Shown: positions 1-8,575 of the stretch, piece by piece
How the letters are laid out: each line of letters begins with the position of its first letter
Numbering within the stretch: position 1 is the stretch's first letter
Assembly (NCBI GenBank): GCA_020199835.1
Contig: JAIVJV010000009.1
Coordinates: 248,001-312,000, forward strand
Origin: Acidobacteriota bacterium
GTDB taxonomy: Bacteria; Acidobacteriota; Blastocatellia; Pyrinomonadales; Pyrinomonadaceae
Direction of reading: 5' to 3'
DNA length: 64,000 nucleotides
Made by a program: the position numbers and the translations under genes
The notes under the pieces: generated by a model
The model's database searches: none
Told to the model about the DNA's origin: nothing
What the model saw: only the letters and a program-made list of their open reading frames with translations

Positions 1-1
1 C

Positions 2-121
2 GCCGGACTGTGCGAAGGCAACAGTTGGGCAAAAAAGCAGCAGTGCTGCTATCAAAGAATGCCAATGGAAGAGACGTTTGCTGATGAGATTCTGAGCCAT
101 CTCGATAACTCCGTTTCGTAG
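2..121 (+). CDS. possible 3' end of a gene cut by the window edge
   Basis: The plus-strand frame starting at base 2 stays open for 39 codons and closes with TAG at 119-121. The peptide ends in an acidic helix-like stretch (PMEETFADEILSHLDNSVS). Nothing in it is recognisable and the open run is short enough to arise by chance, so this is only a candidate C-terminus of an upstream gene. From here to the terminator at 191 I see nothing else. Confidence 0.3.
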   Translation, partial: AGLCEGNSWAKKQQCCYQRMPMEETFADEILSHLDNSVS

Positions 122-190
122 CAGTTGCCGAGGTAAGTTGAATTGGTTGTTTGGACGATCTGGACGGTTGAAGATTACCACAAAACAAGA

Positions 191-217
191 AGGGAGGCGT
201 AGATTTTACGCCTCCCT
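191..217 (-). terminator. intrinsic terminator of the TonB-dependent receptor gene
   Basis: A perfect 11-bp inverted repeat (191-201 with 207-217, five-base loop) lies about 50 bases beyond the receptor stop codon. Read on the minus strand the stem is followed by a T-rich run (TTCTTGTTTT). On the plus strand there is no T tract, so it should work for the minus-strand gene. Confidence 0.8.
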
Positions 218-264
218 TATCAAACTCCCACGCTTCCGAAGAAGCGGTGGACTCAAAACCAGCG

Positions 265-3200
265 TTAGAACTGGAACTTCACACCGAGTCGAACCGCCGA
301 CGGGAACTGGAAGATTGTTCCAGTACCGTAGAACGGATTCGGAACCGGGTTGATGCCCGGTGCACCGCTGTTGATCAGGAAGGTCTCATCCTCTCGGATC
401 GCGCGTTGGTTGTTAAGAACGTTAAACCAATCGAGCTGCAGGCGGAGCTGCTTATCCTCACCCAATGAAATTGGGTAGTAAGCACCGAGGTCCAAATTGT
501 AAGTCGTTGGCGTCCGATTTCTGCCCGTTAGCGGATTGATTGCCGTGCCGCGCGGTACGCAACTGAGGTCTGGAATACAGAAACCTTCGTTGTCACCGTA
601 GAGCGGGTGTGGAACCAGAGCGTTGAACGGAACACCGGACTGCGCACGGAACGAAGCGCTCGTCGTCAGTTTGAATGGCCACTGATAGCTGCCATCGAAT
701 TTGAACTGATGCGGGCGATCGTTTGGCAATCGTCCGTAAAGACCGTTGAGCAGACTGACGAGGTCGAACAGCGAAGTGATGTTCGGGTCAGCCTGTCCGT
801 TGTCATTGCGGAACAGTCCCTCGTAGTTTCCGATCAAGCTGGAGAACACATACGAGGCGATGAACTGGTAATTGTTCGAGAACCGCTTGGTGGCGGTCAA
901 CTCGAGCGCACGATAGTAACGACGAGCCGGACCGAAACAACCGATTGCTGGGTCGTTGCAGGCCAAGTCTTCTGTCGTCGTGAAGTTTCCGGTGCCTCGG
1001 CGGCCCGGGTTGAACAGGAAGTAGGTCGTACCATCATCGAACGAACCGTCTTCGATGACTTCATCCTGGGCACGATAGATGCCGCGGACGCCGAAGGTCA
1101 GCTCGCGCATTCCGCGCGGACCCCATTCGACTCCAGCGGTGAATTCATCAACCGTTTGCGGCTTGAGGCCGACATCGAACGGTGTTGCGTGGTTGCCGAG
1201 ATTACCGAACGCCAGCAGTACCGTAGAGCCAGACGCGCCGTTAAGGCGGCTGAGGTTCGAGTGGAAGTCGTTCTGAATCACGTTGGTTCCAGCCCGCACG
1301 TTGATGTCGAGCGGTATTGGCGTCTCAAGGAAACGAGCGTAGTTAGCAAAGAACTTGCTATGGCCTTCACCCAGAAAATCCCAGCTGAAGCCAATGCGCG
1401 GCTGCGTGTTGCTGACCCAGTCGTTCAGGGTCAGGTAAGTGCCCCCGTCAAGGCCATACGCCTGCTGGAAGTCCCAACGAAGACCGAAGTTGACTTGCAG
1501 GTTACGAGTCGCTTTCCACTCTTCCTGGACGTAGAAGCTCTCGGTTCTCGTGTTGACGAATTCGCCTTGAGTGTTAAGGCTGAAGTCACGCGTGCGAACA
1601 GCGTCGAGCAGCAGGAACGGGTTGGTCGGATTGATTGAAACCGACCCGAGAACTGCGGTTGTGACACCAGCAGGAGCCTGGCCGGCAGCGATCAACAACG
1701 CCACGTTGTCTACGCGTGATTGGCTCGGGCAGGTGATAGTGGTTGTCGATGTGCGCGAGCAAACAGCGAAACGGTTCTCAATTCGGTTTGGACCAGCCGG
1801 ATGATTCGGGCTGTTGAAATTGAAGGTGCCACCGGTTGAACGAGTATCGATGCGGTACTTGTTATCACTGAACTCAGCACCATACTTGAGCGTGTGCTTA
1901 CCCCAGATGTTCTGCAGGCGAGCCGCGAACTCGATGCGATCGCGGTCCTGGAACGATTTAAGTCCAAAACCACCCCGCACAAAGTTGCGCTGGACTGTAC
2001 CGCCGGAACCTTCGACGAACGCCAGGCGCAAACCGCCAGGAGTCACGACCGTCGTCTCGTTCACAGGCAGAATGGAACCGCCACGGAGCACTGCGAAACG
2101 ATCTGTGACTAGCGTTTCATCGAGTTCCGGGATGGTGTTCGCGCGCTGGAAGTGCAGTCCAGCGGAGAACTCACCGATGAAGTTCGGCGTGAAAGTTGAA
2201 TTCAAACGGAAGGCGTAGTTCGAACCACCGGTTTCCGTCGTACCACGGAAGCTCGCCGGGTTGGCGCCAAAACCAGAGAAGCCAAACAGGTGACCTTCCT
2301 GCTTCGTGAAATCACCGAAGGTCGAGAAGGTGAACTGGTGCGACTGGTTCGGAGTCCACGTGATCTTGCCGGCATAGAACGGAGTCGTCACTTCATTCTC
2401 GACGTCTTGCAGGAAAGTCTGCGTCAAGAAGAAGTTTCTGCGTCTCTGCGGATTGAAAGCGCCAAAGAAGAAAAGCTTGTCCTTGACGATTGGGCCACCA
2501 ATATCAAACCCCGCGTCGATTTCCGAATAGCCATTCGGAGCAGTGCCGGTGAACGGAATAGCCGAAGACTTGACTTCTCGAACGAAGCTCTCGGCTACGA
2601 AATATGCAAACGCGTCACCGTGAAACTCGTTGGTGCCGCTCTTGGTGATAACGTTGAAAACGCCACCGGTCGATTTACCGATGTCTGCACCGTATGCACC
2701 GGTCTTAATCTCGAGCTCCTGGACAAACTCGAACGGCAAGTTGGCGCCCGATCCGCCGAACGCGGGGTCGGTCACTGTAACGCCATCCAGGATGTAGTTG
2801 TTTTCCGGACCAGACGAACCGCCGACCGACGGGTCACGCTCACGGCCTGACGAGTCGCGCAAGCCGGAACGAGTAACGGTCGGAGCAATCGTGTAGAGCG
2901 ATTGCACGGTACGCTGTGTTGGGAAGTTTGAAAACTGTTCAGTGGATATATTCGTGCCCGTAGTGTTCGTCGTAACGTCAACGCCAGCTCCCGCGCCGGC
3001 TGTAACCGTGACTGTTTCGGTTGCGCCCGCGGGGCGAAGTTGAACCGCAACGGTCGAGGTTCTCGAAAGATTTACGGGTACTTCAGTCTGCTCAAATTTG
3101 GCAAAGCCTTTTTCCGCCTCAATCGACACCGTGTACATTCCCGGTTCAACGTTGGGGATACGGAAAAGGCCTTCGTCATTTGTTGTAGCAGTGGTCGAAC

Positions 3201-3375
3201 GCCCGCCCTGGCGCGTGGCCGTAACGGTAACGCCTGCCACCGCGGCGCCGGTCGGATCTGTGACCGTGCCTTCAATTGACCCTGTCGTCGTCGTTTGCGC
3301 TAACACGCTGCCAGTTAGCAGCGCGAAGCTCATCAGCAACGCCGACAGGCCAATAAACTTAAAAACATTCTTCAT
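265..3375 (-). CDS. TonB-dependent receptor, Oar-like, with carboxypeptidase-regulatory-like domain
   Basis: A predicted outer-membrane active transporter of 1036 residues. It has a signal peptide (about residues 1-27, ending VLAQ). A beta-sandwich carboxypeptidase-regulatory-like domain follows (about 30-115, starting GSIEGTVTDPTGAAVAGVTV), then a plug domain containing YILDGVTVTDP near residue 200, and a long barrel that ends in aromatic F-Q-F, a typical outer-membrane C-terminal signature. This architecture (Oar family) is greatly expanded in Acidobacteriota. The substrate cannot be told from sequence; oligosaccharides or peptides are usual guesses. An AAAGGA ribosome site precedes the ATG and a strong terminator follows the stop, so it appears to be monocistronic. 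A TonB-domain protein is encoded nearby at 4998 on the other strand. Confidence 0.9.
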   Translation of the reverse strand: MKNVFKFIGLSALLMSFALLTGSVLAQTTTTGSIEGTVTDPTGAAVAGVTVTATRQGGRSTTATTNDEGLFRIPNVEPGMYTVSIEAEKGFAKFEQTEVPVNLSRTSTVAVQLRPAGATETVTVTAGAGAGVDVTTNTTGTNISTEQFSNFPTQRTVQSLYTIAPTVTRSGLRDSSGRERDPSVGGSSGPENNYILDGVTVTDPAFGGSGANLPFEFVQELEIKTGAYGADIGKSTGGVFNVITKSGTNEFHGDAFAYFVAESFVREVKSSAIPFTGTAPNGYSEIDAGFDIGGPIVKDKLFFFGAFNPQRRRNFFLTQTFLQDVENEVTTPFYAGKITWTPNQSHQFTFSTFGDFTKQEGHLFGFSGFGANPASFRGTTETGGSNYAFRLNSTFTPNFIGEFSAGLHFQRANTIPELDETLVTDRFAVLRGGSILPVNETTVVTPGGLRLAFVEGSGGTVQRNFVRGGFGLKSFQDRDRIEFAARLQNIWGKHTLKYGAEFSDNKYRIDTRSTGGTFNFNSPNHPAGPNRIENRFAVCSRTSTTTITCPSQSRVDNVALLIAAGQAPAGVTTAVLGSVSINPTNPFLLLDAVRTRDFSLNTQGEFVNTRTESFYVQEEWKATRNLQVNFGLRWDFQQAYGLDGGTYLTLNDWVSNTQPRIGFSWDFLGEGHSKFFANYARFLETPIPLDINVRAGTNVIQNDFHSNLSRLNGASGSTVLLAFGNLGNHATPFDVGLKPQTVDEFTAGVEWGPRGMRELTFGVRGIYRAQDEVIEDGSFDDGTTYFLFNPGRRGTGNFTTTEDLACNDPAIGCFGPARRYYRALELTATKRFSNNYQFIASYVFSSLIGNYEGLFRNDNGQADPNITSLFDLVSLLNGLYGRLPNDRPHQFKFDGSYQWPFKLTTSASFRAQSGVPFNALVPHPLYGDNEGFCIPDLSCVPRGTAINPLTGRNRTPTTYNLDLGAYYPISLGEDKQLRLQLDWFNVLNNQRAIREDETFLINSGAPGINPVPNPFYGTGTIFQFPSAVRLGVKFQF

Positions 3376-3672
3376 TTTCTGCTTTCCTTTCTTGAACTAA
3401 GCGGCGCTGCCCCCTCCTGTGTCAATCACCCTTTTTATTGGCAGCACCAAAAGAATTCCAAGACGAGCGGCTTAAAAAGAGGCCTCGTCGGGGGGCTTTT
3501 GGCAATTGCCATGCCCATATGCCAACTTTCCCGTTTCCTGCAATATTTCACAGTCTGGGGGCGATTAGTCCCACTGCTCAGTGAGGCCGGAATCCAAAAA
3601 AATGGGAAAATCCAGAAATTTCAACCGTTCGCGCTGGTTCCCGGTGGCCGCTGTTATATAGTTAGGACAACG

Positions 3673-5001
3673 ATGACAGAACGCATTTACCGCGACCCCG
3701 TTCATAACATCATCAGGCTGCAAACCGACTCAGACGAAGGCGAGTTGATGATGCGCTTGATCGATGCCGCAGAGTTTCAACGCTTGCGTCGCATCAAGCA
3801 ACTTGGTCTCGGTCTCTACACGTACCAGGGCGCGGAACACTCTCGCTTCACTCACTCACTCGGCGCGTTTCACTTGATGACACGCGTGCTCGATCGTTTC
3901 AGCGAGAGATACGCGATCGATCCTCAAGATCGAATTGCAGCACGCGCTGCTGCGTTGCTACACGACGTGGGCCATGGATCGTTTTCACACGTGATGGAGA
4001 AGTTGATCGACTTTCATCACGAACAACGAACCGTGCAAGTGATCCTCGACGAAGGATCGGAGATCGGTTCTCTATTGAGATCGTATTCGGTTGATCTGCC
4101 GCGCAGCGTCGCCGGGATCATCGAAGGCACGTTTCGGCCATCGGCTCTGGCCCAACTCGTTTCGTCGCAACTCGACGTCGATCGCATGGACTATCTCCTG
4201 CGCGATTCGCTGATGACCGGAGCGAAGTACGGCATCTACGATCTCGAATGGATCATCAACGCGCTGGCAATCGATGAAGACGCGGATCGCATCTACGTTG
4301 AAGCGCGGGGGATTTATGCAGTCGAAGAATATTTGCAGGCGCGGTATTACATGTTTCGCCAGGTTTACTTTCATCGCACGTTGCGTTCGGCTGAAGCGGC
4401 GCTGCGTTCGATCATTCGACGTGCGTTGCGACTGCTCGATGACGGTCACGAAGTTTGGTACGCGCCGGGTACGCCGTTTGAAAAAATCCTGCGACGCGAA
4501 GAGTTGTCGATATCCGAGCATCTTCAGATCGACGATTCGGATTTCGTCTTTCACGTCAAGCAGTGGCAAAACTCGAGCGACGCGGTGTTGAGAGATCTGA
4601 GCCGGCGCTTCACCGACAGACGACTGTTCAAGGCGATCGATCTCGACATGCCGCATGAACAGCAAGCGGAGTTTCTTTCGTCAGCGAAGAAGCTCGTGGA
4701 ACAGGCCGGCTTCGATCCCGAATACTATTTTGTTGAAGATCGCGCTAGCGATCTGCCGTACTACAACTACTACGCCGCGGAAAAGGCGGAACCGAAAACG
4801 CACATCTACGTGGAAAGCGGTTATGCTTCACCGCAGATCAGAGAGATCAGTGAAGTGAGTAACGTGGTGAGAGGTCTGCAACAGCCGTACGAATTACATC
4901 GCATCTGTTTTCCCGCTGAGGTCAAGAACGAAGTGTACGAGCTTTATCATCGCGGCAGCGCGACGAATCGCGGCAGGGCGCAGAAACAGACAGTCAGATG
5001 A
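3673..5001 (+). CDS. HD-domain phosphohydrolase, dNTPase/YdhJ-like
   Basis: A 442-residue cytosolic HD-superfamily protein. The metal-binding signature is visible as HSRFTHSLG near residue 57 followed by LLHDVGHGSFSH near residue 95, and the conserved opening IYRDPVHNIIRL sits right at the N-terminus. I chose the ATG at 3673, which gives MTERIYRDPVHN; the frame is open further upstream, but that part resembles no HD protein. Relatives hydrolyse deoxynucleoside triphosphates or other phosphoesters; the substrate here is unknown. The stop overlaps the next start as ATGA, suggesting translational coupling to the TonB-domain gene. The 297 bases between the receptor start (3375) and this start hold no gene that I can support. 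Confidence 0.85.
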   Translation: MTERIYRDPVHNIIRLQTDSDEGELMMRLIDAAEFQRLRRIKQLGLGLYTYQGAEHSRFTHSLGAFHLMTRVLDRFSERYAIDPQDRIAARAAALLHDVGHGSFSHVMEKLIDFHHEQRTVQVILDEGSEIGSLLRSYSVDLPRSVAGIIEGTFRPSALAQLVSSQLDVDRMDYLLRDSLMTGAKYGIYDLEWIINALAIDEDADRIYVEARGIYAVEEYLQARYYMFRQVYFHRTLRSAEAALRSIIRRALRLLDDGHEVWYAPGTPFEKILRREELSISEHLQIDDSDFVFHVKQWQNSSDAVLRDLSRRFTDRRLFKAIDLDMPHEQQAEFLSSAKKLVEQAGFDPEYYFVEDRASDLPYYNYYAAEKAEPKTHIYVESGYASPQIREISEVSNVVRGLQQPYELHRICFPAEVKNEVYELYHRGSATNRGRAQKQTVR

Positions 5002-5888
5002 TCCGCCTTCAGATGAATCGCTGGCTCAGCGCTATCTGTCTATTGTTAGTTCTCGGTTCGCATTCGTTCACGTCGGCGAAAACAAGTGTGACCGTGCTGG
5101 ACTTCGGACAAACGGAGTTGGCAAAAACCGTCGCAGAAAAGGTTCGCTCGAGTCTACGTGCGAAAAGGGAGTTTCTTGTTGCAGACGGCGATCTGTCTCG
5201 GTCGGCGGCAATGGGTGTTGGGTACAAGGGCTCGCTCAATCTCACGGTAAACGACGCACGAGATCTCGGCGCGGCGCTCGCCACAGAGTTTTATCTTCTC
5301 GGCGACGCGCAAATTCTGCGGCGTTCGTCGTCCACCAGAAGCGTATACTACGAATCGTATTGTTCGTTTTTTCTGGTGAACTCGCGTACCGGTAATTTGC
5401 TCGTTTGGGAGCGGCCTGTTTTCGACGGTGATGAAGCGACGGGGGTTCTGCAGACACTGTATCACCATGTCGAACACGAATTGACACCACGCCTGGTGGT
5501 GGCTCTCAGGCGCGCCGCTGAAGACGAACAACTACAAAGAACGGCGATCGTTTCGTACGCCGGCCCGGTGATTGAAGAAGCGCCTGAAGATGAAAAGACG
5601 GCCGAAGCTCAGGGCCTTCGTTTGCCGCGGCCATTCAAACGGCTGCGGCCTGAGTATCCTGCGAGTGCGGAGCGCGCTGAAGCTGAAGGGACGGTCGATG
5701 TGCTCGTTGAGGTTGGCGCCGATGGAGAAGTGGGTGGTGTCCATATTGTTCGTTGGGCTGGGTTTGGACTCGATGAAGCGACCGTTACGACTGTGAAACA
5801 AATGCATTTCTTCCCCGCGATGCGAAACGGAACCGCGATCCCGATGCGCGTTCTGCTGCGTTATAACTTTCGTAAACCGTCGAGGTGA
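4998..5888 (+). CDS. secreted TonB C-terminal-domain protein
   Basis: A 296-residue protein with an N-terminal signal or anchor helix (AICLLLVLGSHSFTSA). A central domain begins VTVLDFG and looks like the CsgG/penicillin-binding-regulator type of fold (about residues 30-190). A TonB C-terminal domain follows (about 208-295), with RPEYPASAERAEAEGTVDV, a VDEVG-like strand and a closing RYNF. TonB C-terminal domains contact TonB boxes of outer-membrane receptors, but here the domain is fused to a periplasmic module rather than the usual proline-rich linker. Its start overlaps the previous stop (ATGA) and its stop overlaps the next start (GTGA), so all three genes should be co-translated. Whether it energises the receptor at 265 is unproven. 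Confidence 0.8.
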   Translation: MIRLQMNRWLSAICLLLVLGSHSFTSAKTSVTVLDFGQTELAKTVAEKVRSSLRAKREFLVADGDLSRSAAMGVGYKGSLNLTVNDARDLGAALATEFYLLGDAQILRRSSSTRSVYYESYCSFFLVNSRTGNLLVWERPVFDGDEATGVLQTLYHHVEHELTPRLVVALRRAAEDEQLQRTAIVSYAGPVIEEAPEDEKTAEAQGLRLPRPFKRLRPEYPASAERAEAEGTVDVLVEVGADGEVGGVHIVRWAGFGLDEATVTTVKQMHFFPAMRNGTAIPMRVLLRYNFRKPSR

Positions 5889-7192
5889 GATTAGTGGTTA
5901 GAAGCCTCAAGTCGTTATTTATCGTTTGCGCTCTCCTCCTTTGCCTCATTTCGCAACTTGCCGTTCCGGTTAGCTCGCGCGCCGTTGGCGATGATGACGC
6001 GTCAGTTGTCTCAACTACCACGCCTGAAGGACGCCTTGCGGTGTTCGACGACGTATGGGAAACGATCCAGGATCGTTACTACGATCCGCGCTTTCGCGGC
6101 ATTGATTGGCAAGCGAAACGAATCGCCTTTCGACCTGCCGCGGCCAAAGCAGCAAACACGCATGAGTTTTACGAACTGATGCGGCAGATGATCGCGTCGC
6201 TCCGGGACGCGCACACGCGCGTCTATTCTCCCGATGAAAAGTTTGATTGGTGGAATCCGCGCTTCGTGACGATCGGCGTTTCGGTGCGTGACGTCGAAGG
6301 TGTGCCGGTTGTCGTTCAGGTCGATCAACATTCCACGGCGGCTAAGACAGACATTCGCGTTGGCGATGCGCTCGTCAGCGTTGACGACGTGCCGGTGCGA
6401 AACTTCGTCAAACAGCGGCTGGAGAGTCTTGGTTTGAATGCTGACGAAACCGCGCGCTTTCGATCGGTCGCGAATCTCTTTGATGGTCCAGCGGGAGGCT
6501 CCGTCAAAATCGCCTGGACCAACCGCGACGGGAAAGTGAAATCCGCACTGTTGCCGCGGTATTGGAGTCAGCGGCAACTCGGATTCAGCACGCAGCGCAA
6601 AGGAAAACTGGCGATCCTGCGGCTCGATGCGTTTACGCAGACTTTAGCGTTGGAGTTTTCAAAGGCGTTGGCCTCTGAGCTCGATGGCGCGGAAGGAGTC
6701 GTGCTCGACTTGCGCGGCAATGGTGGTGGCGATGCGGAAGCGATGGCCGACGTCGTTTCGCTGTTTCTCGACGACGGAATCAATCTCGGGCGGTTCGCGG
6801 ATCGTTCGGGCGCGTCATTTGAATTGCAAACGTATTCAAAGCGACTCTGGCGAGTGCCGCAGTTGCGGATCAAACTTCCGCTCGTCGTACTCACGGGCGA
6901 GAGCACTTCAAGCGCGGCGGAGATCATGGTAGCGGTGTTGCAAGCGAAGGGACGAGCGCGAGTGATCGGCGCGGGCACGTGTGGTTGTGTGCTGGCGATC
7001 AGAAACAGGCACGGGTTACCTGATGGCGGTTTGTTGGACGTGAGCGAGTTTGATTACCGCACCGCGAATGGAGTCCGATTGCAGGATCGCGGCATCACGC
7101 CCGACCAGATCACCTCGCTCAGGCGCTCCGATCTCTACGCCCGCCGCGACCCCGCCCTCGAAGCCGCAAAACGCTTCCTCGAACCTCGGTAA
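5885..7192 (+). CDS. S41 family (C-terminal processing) peptidase homologue with PDZ domain
   Basis: A 435-residue exported protein: signal peptide (about 1-32), helical N-domain (50-115), PDZ-like domain (about 125-215), then the S41 core. VVLDLRGNGGG (272-282) and the nucleophile motif STSSAAE (340-346, predicted Ser343) are clear. In the place where S41A proteases carry the catalytic lysine (T-F-G-K-G) this protein reads T-C-G-C-V, so Lys is replaced by Cys368. It may therefore use another base or be inactive. The GTG start overlaps the preceding TGA; a second GTG nine bases downstream is also possible. It is the third gene of a coupled run with the HD and TonB-domain genes. Confidence 0.8.
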   Translation: MRLVVRSLKSLFIVCALLLCLISQLAVPVSSRAVGDDDASVVSTTTPEGRLAVFDDVWETIQDRYYDPRFRGIDWQAKRIAFRPAAAKAANTHEFYELMRQMIASLRDAHTRVYSPDEKFDWWNPRFVTIGVSVRDVEGVPVVVQVDQHSTAAKTDIRVGDALVSVDDVPVRNFVKQRLESLGLNADETARFRSVANLFDGPAGGSVKIAWTNRDGKVKSALLPRYWSQRQLGFSTQRKGKLAILRLDAFTQTLALEFSKALASELDGAEGVVLDLRGNGGGDAEAMADVVSLFLDDGINLGRFADRSGASFELQTYSKRLWRVPQLRIKLPLVVLTGESTSSAAEIMVAVLQAKGRARVIGAGTCGCVLAIRNRHGLPDGGLLDVSEFDYRTANGVRLQDRGITPDQITSLRRSDLYARRDPALEAAKRFLEPR

Positions 7193-7273
7193 CGCTTTCG
7201 TACCTAACATAACGCTTCGGGGCATTCACTAGATCCAACGCCGAAGGCGTAAGATGCGGTCCACGCGTAAACG

Positions 7274-8527
7274 GTGAGTAAACGAATGCTCTACCTGTCG
7301 CAAGTGTTAGGTCGCCCCATACGCGATCTGGAGGGTGAACGTGTCGCCACGGTGAAGGACGTTATCGTCCGCCTCGGCGAGGACGATCATCCGCCGGTCA
7401 CGGGTCTTGTCGCGCGTTACCGCCGCCGCGACTTCTTCCTCTCGCGCTGGCGCATCACCGAATTTAACCAACGCGGCGTGCGCCTCAATTCCGACATCCT
7501 CGATCTCCGCCCCTTCGTCCGTCGCGAAAGCGAGGTCCTGCTCGCGCGCGACGTGCTCGACAAACAACTGATCGACGTCGACGGCAAACGCGTGGTCCGT
7601 GTCAACGACGTGCAGATCATCGAAGCCGCCGGCGACTGGCGTGTTACCGGCGCGGACGTGAGTCTTCAAGGTCTCTGGCGACGTCTCGCCCCCGCCGGAT
7701 TCGCCGGCACGCGCAGACCAGTCGAAGTACTCGATTGGGCCGATGTCGGTTATCTTGCGACAGACGCCGCCACCGTGCAGTTGAAATCATCGAGCGACAA
7801 ACTCGCACGCCTGCATCCGGTCGAGATCGCGCGACTCGCCGAAGCGCTCTCGTATCACCATGGCTCCGAAGTCGTCGAATCACTCGACGACGAAACCGCC
7901 GCCGAGACACTCGAAGAAATGCCCGCGGAACACCAGGCGAGGATCCTCGGCGACATGGACCAGGAACGCGCCGCCGACATTCTCGAGTGGATGTCACCCG
8001 ACGAAGCAGCCGATGTGCTCGGCGATCTTCCCGAAGAGAAAGCCGAAGAACTGCTCGGCCTCATGGAAGACGAGGAACAGGCTGACGTCGCCGAACTGCT
8101 TCCTTACGAAGACGACACTGCGGGCGGCTTGATGACGACCGAGTTTGTCACGCTGCCACGCCAGCTAACCGTCGGCGAAGCACTAGCGCGTCTACGCGAA
8201 ATGGCGGAAACGCCAAACATGATTTACTACCTCTACGTCGTCGAAGCAGAAGGCTCGTGGAAACTCTGCGGCGTGATCGCTTTACGCAACCTGATTCTGG
8301 CTGATCCGTCTATGCCGCTCCAGGACGTGATGCGCACCGAGTTTCAGCACGGGTCGCCACACGAGCCCGCGCGCGAAGTCGCGCAGCGAATCGCAGAATA
8401 TAACTTGCTGGCGCTTCCCGTTGTCGATGAGTCAGGAGATATACTCGGCATCATAACGGTAGACGATGCAATGGAGATCCTGTTGCCGAAAGACTGGCGG
8501 CAACGACTACCGAGACTTTTGGGTTGA
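7274..8527 (+). CDS. PRC-barrel / MgtE-N / CBS-domain protein without channel
   Basis: A 417-residue soluble protein. Residues 1-130 look like two PRC-barrel repeats (VLGRPIRDLEGERVATVKDVIV; ARDVLDKQLIDVDGKRVVRV). Residues about 170-285 form the MgtE N-terminal superhelix with its repeated helix pairs (ETLEEMPAEHQARILGDMD). Residues about 285-410 are a pair of CBS domains, starting at the conserved DDTAGGLMTTEFVTL junction. The MgtE transmembrane channel is absent; instead an Nramp transporter follows after 48 bases. In MgtE the N and CBS domains sense cytosolic Mg2+, so a role as regulatory subunit of the adjacent transporter is a fair inference. The start is GTG at 7274; ATG at 7286 is an alternative. 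Confidence 0.85.
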   Translation: MSKRMLYLSQVLGRPIRDLEGERVATVKDVIVRLGEDDHPPVTGLVARYRRRDFFLSRWRITEFNQRGVRLNSDILDLRPFVRRESEVLLARDVLDKQLIDVDGKRVVRVNDVQIIEAAGDWRVTGADVSLQGLWRRLAPAGFAGTRRPVEVLDWADVGYLATDAATVQLKSSSDKLARLHPVEIARLAEALSYHHGSEVVESLDDETAAETLEEMPAEHQARILGDMDQERAADILEWMSPDEAADVLGDLPEEKAEELLGLMEDEEQADVAELLPYEDDTAGGLMTTEFVTLPRQLTVGEALARLREMAETPNMIYYLYVVEAEGSWKLCGVIALRNLILADPSMPLQDVMRTEFQHGSPHEPAREVAQRIAEYNLLALPVVDESGDILGIITVDDAMEILLPKDWRQRLPRLLG

Positions 8528-8575
8528 GCCAAAGCAACCGCAGATTTCAACTGATGAAAGACGGAGAACCTCCAA

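Noticed and set aside
607..1638. Long plus-strand open frame of 343 codons
   Set aside because: It lies wholly inside the TonB-dependent receptor gene, has no domain-like sequence, and is best explained as a shadow of its codon bias.
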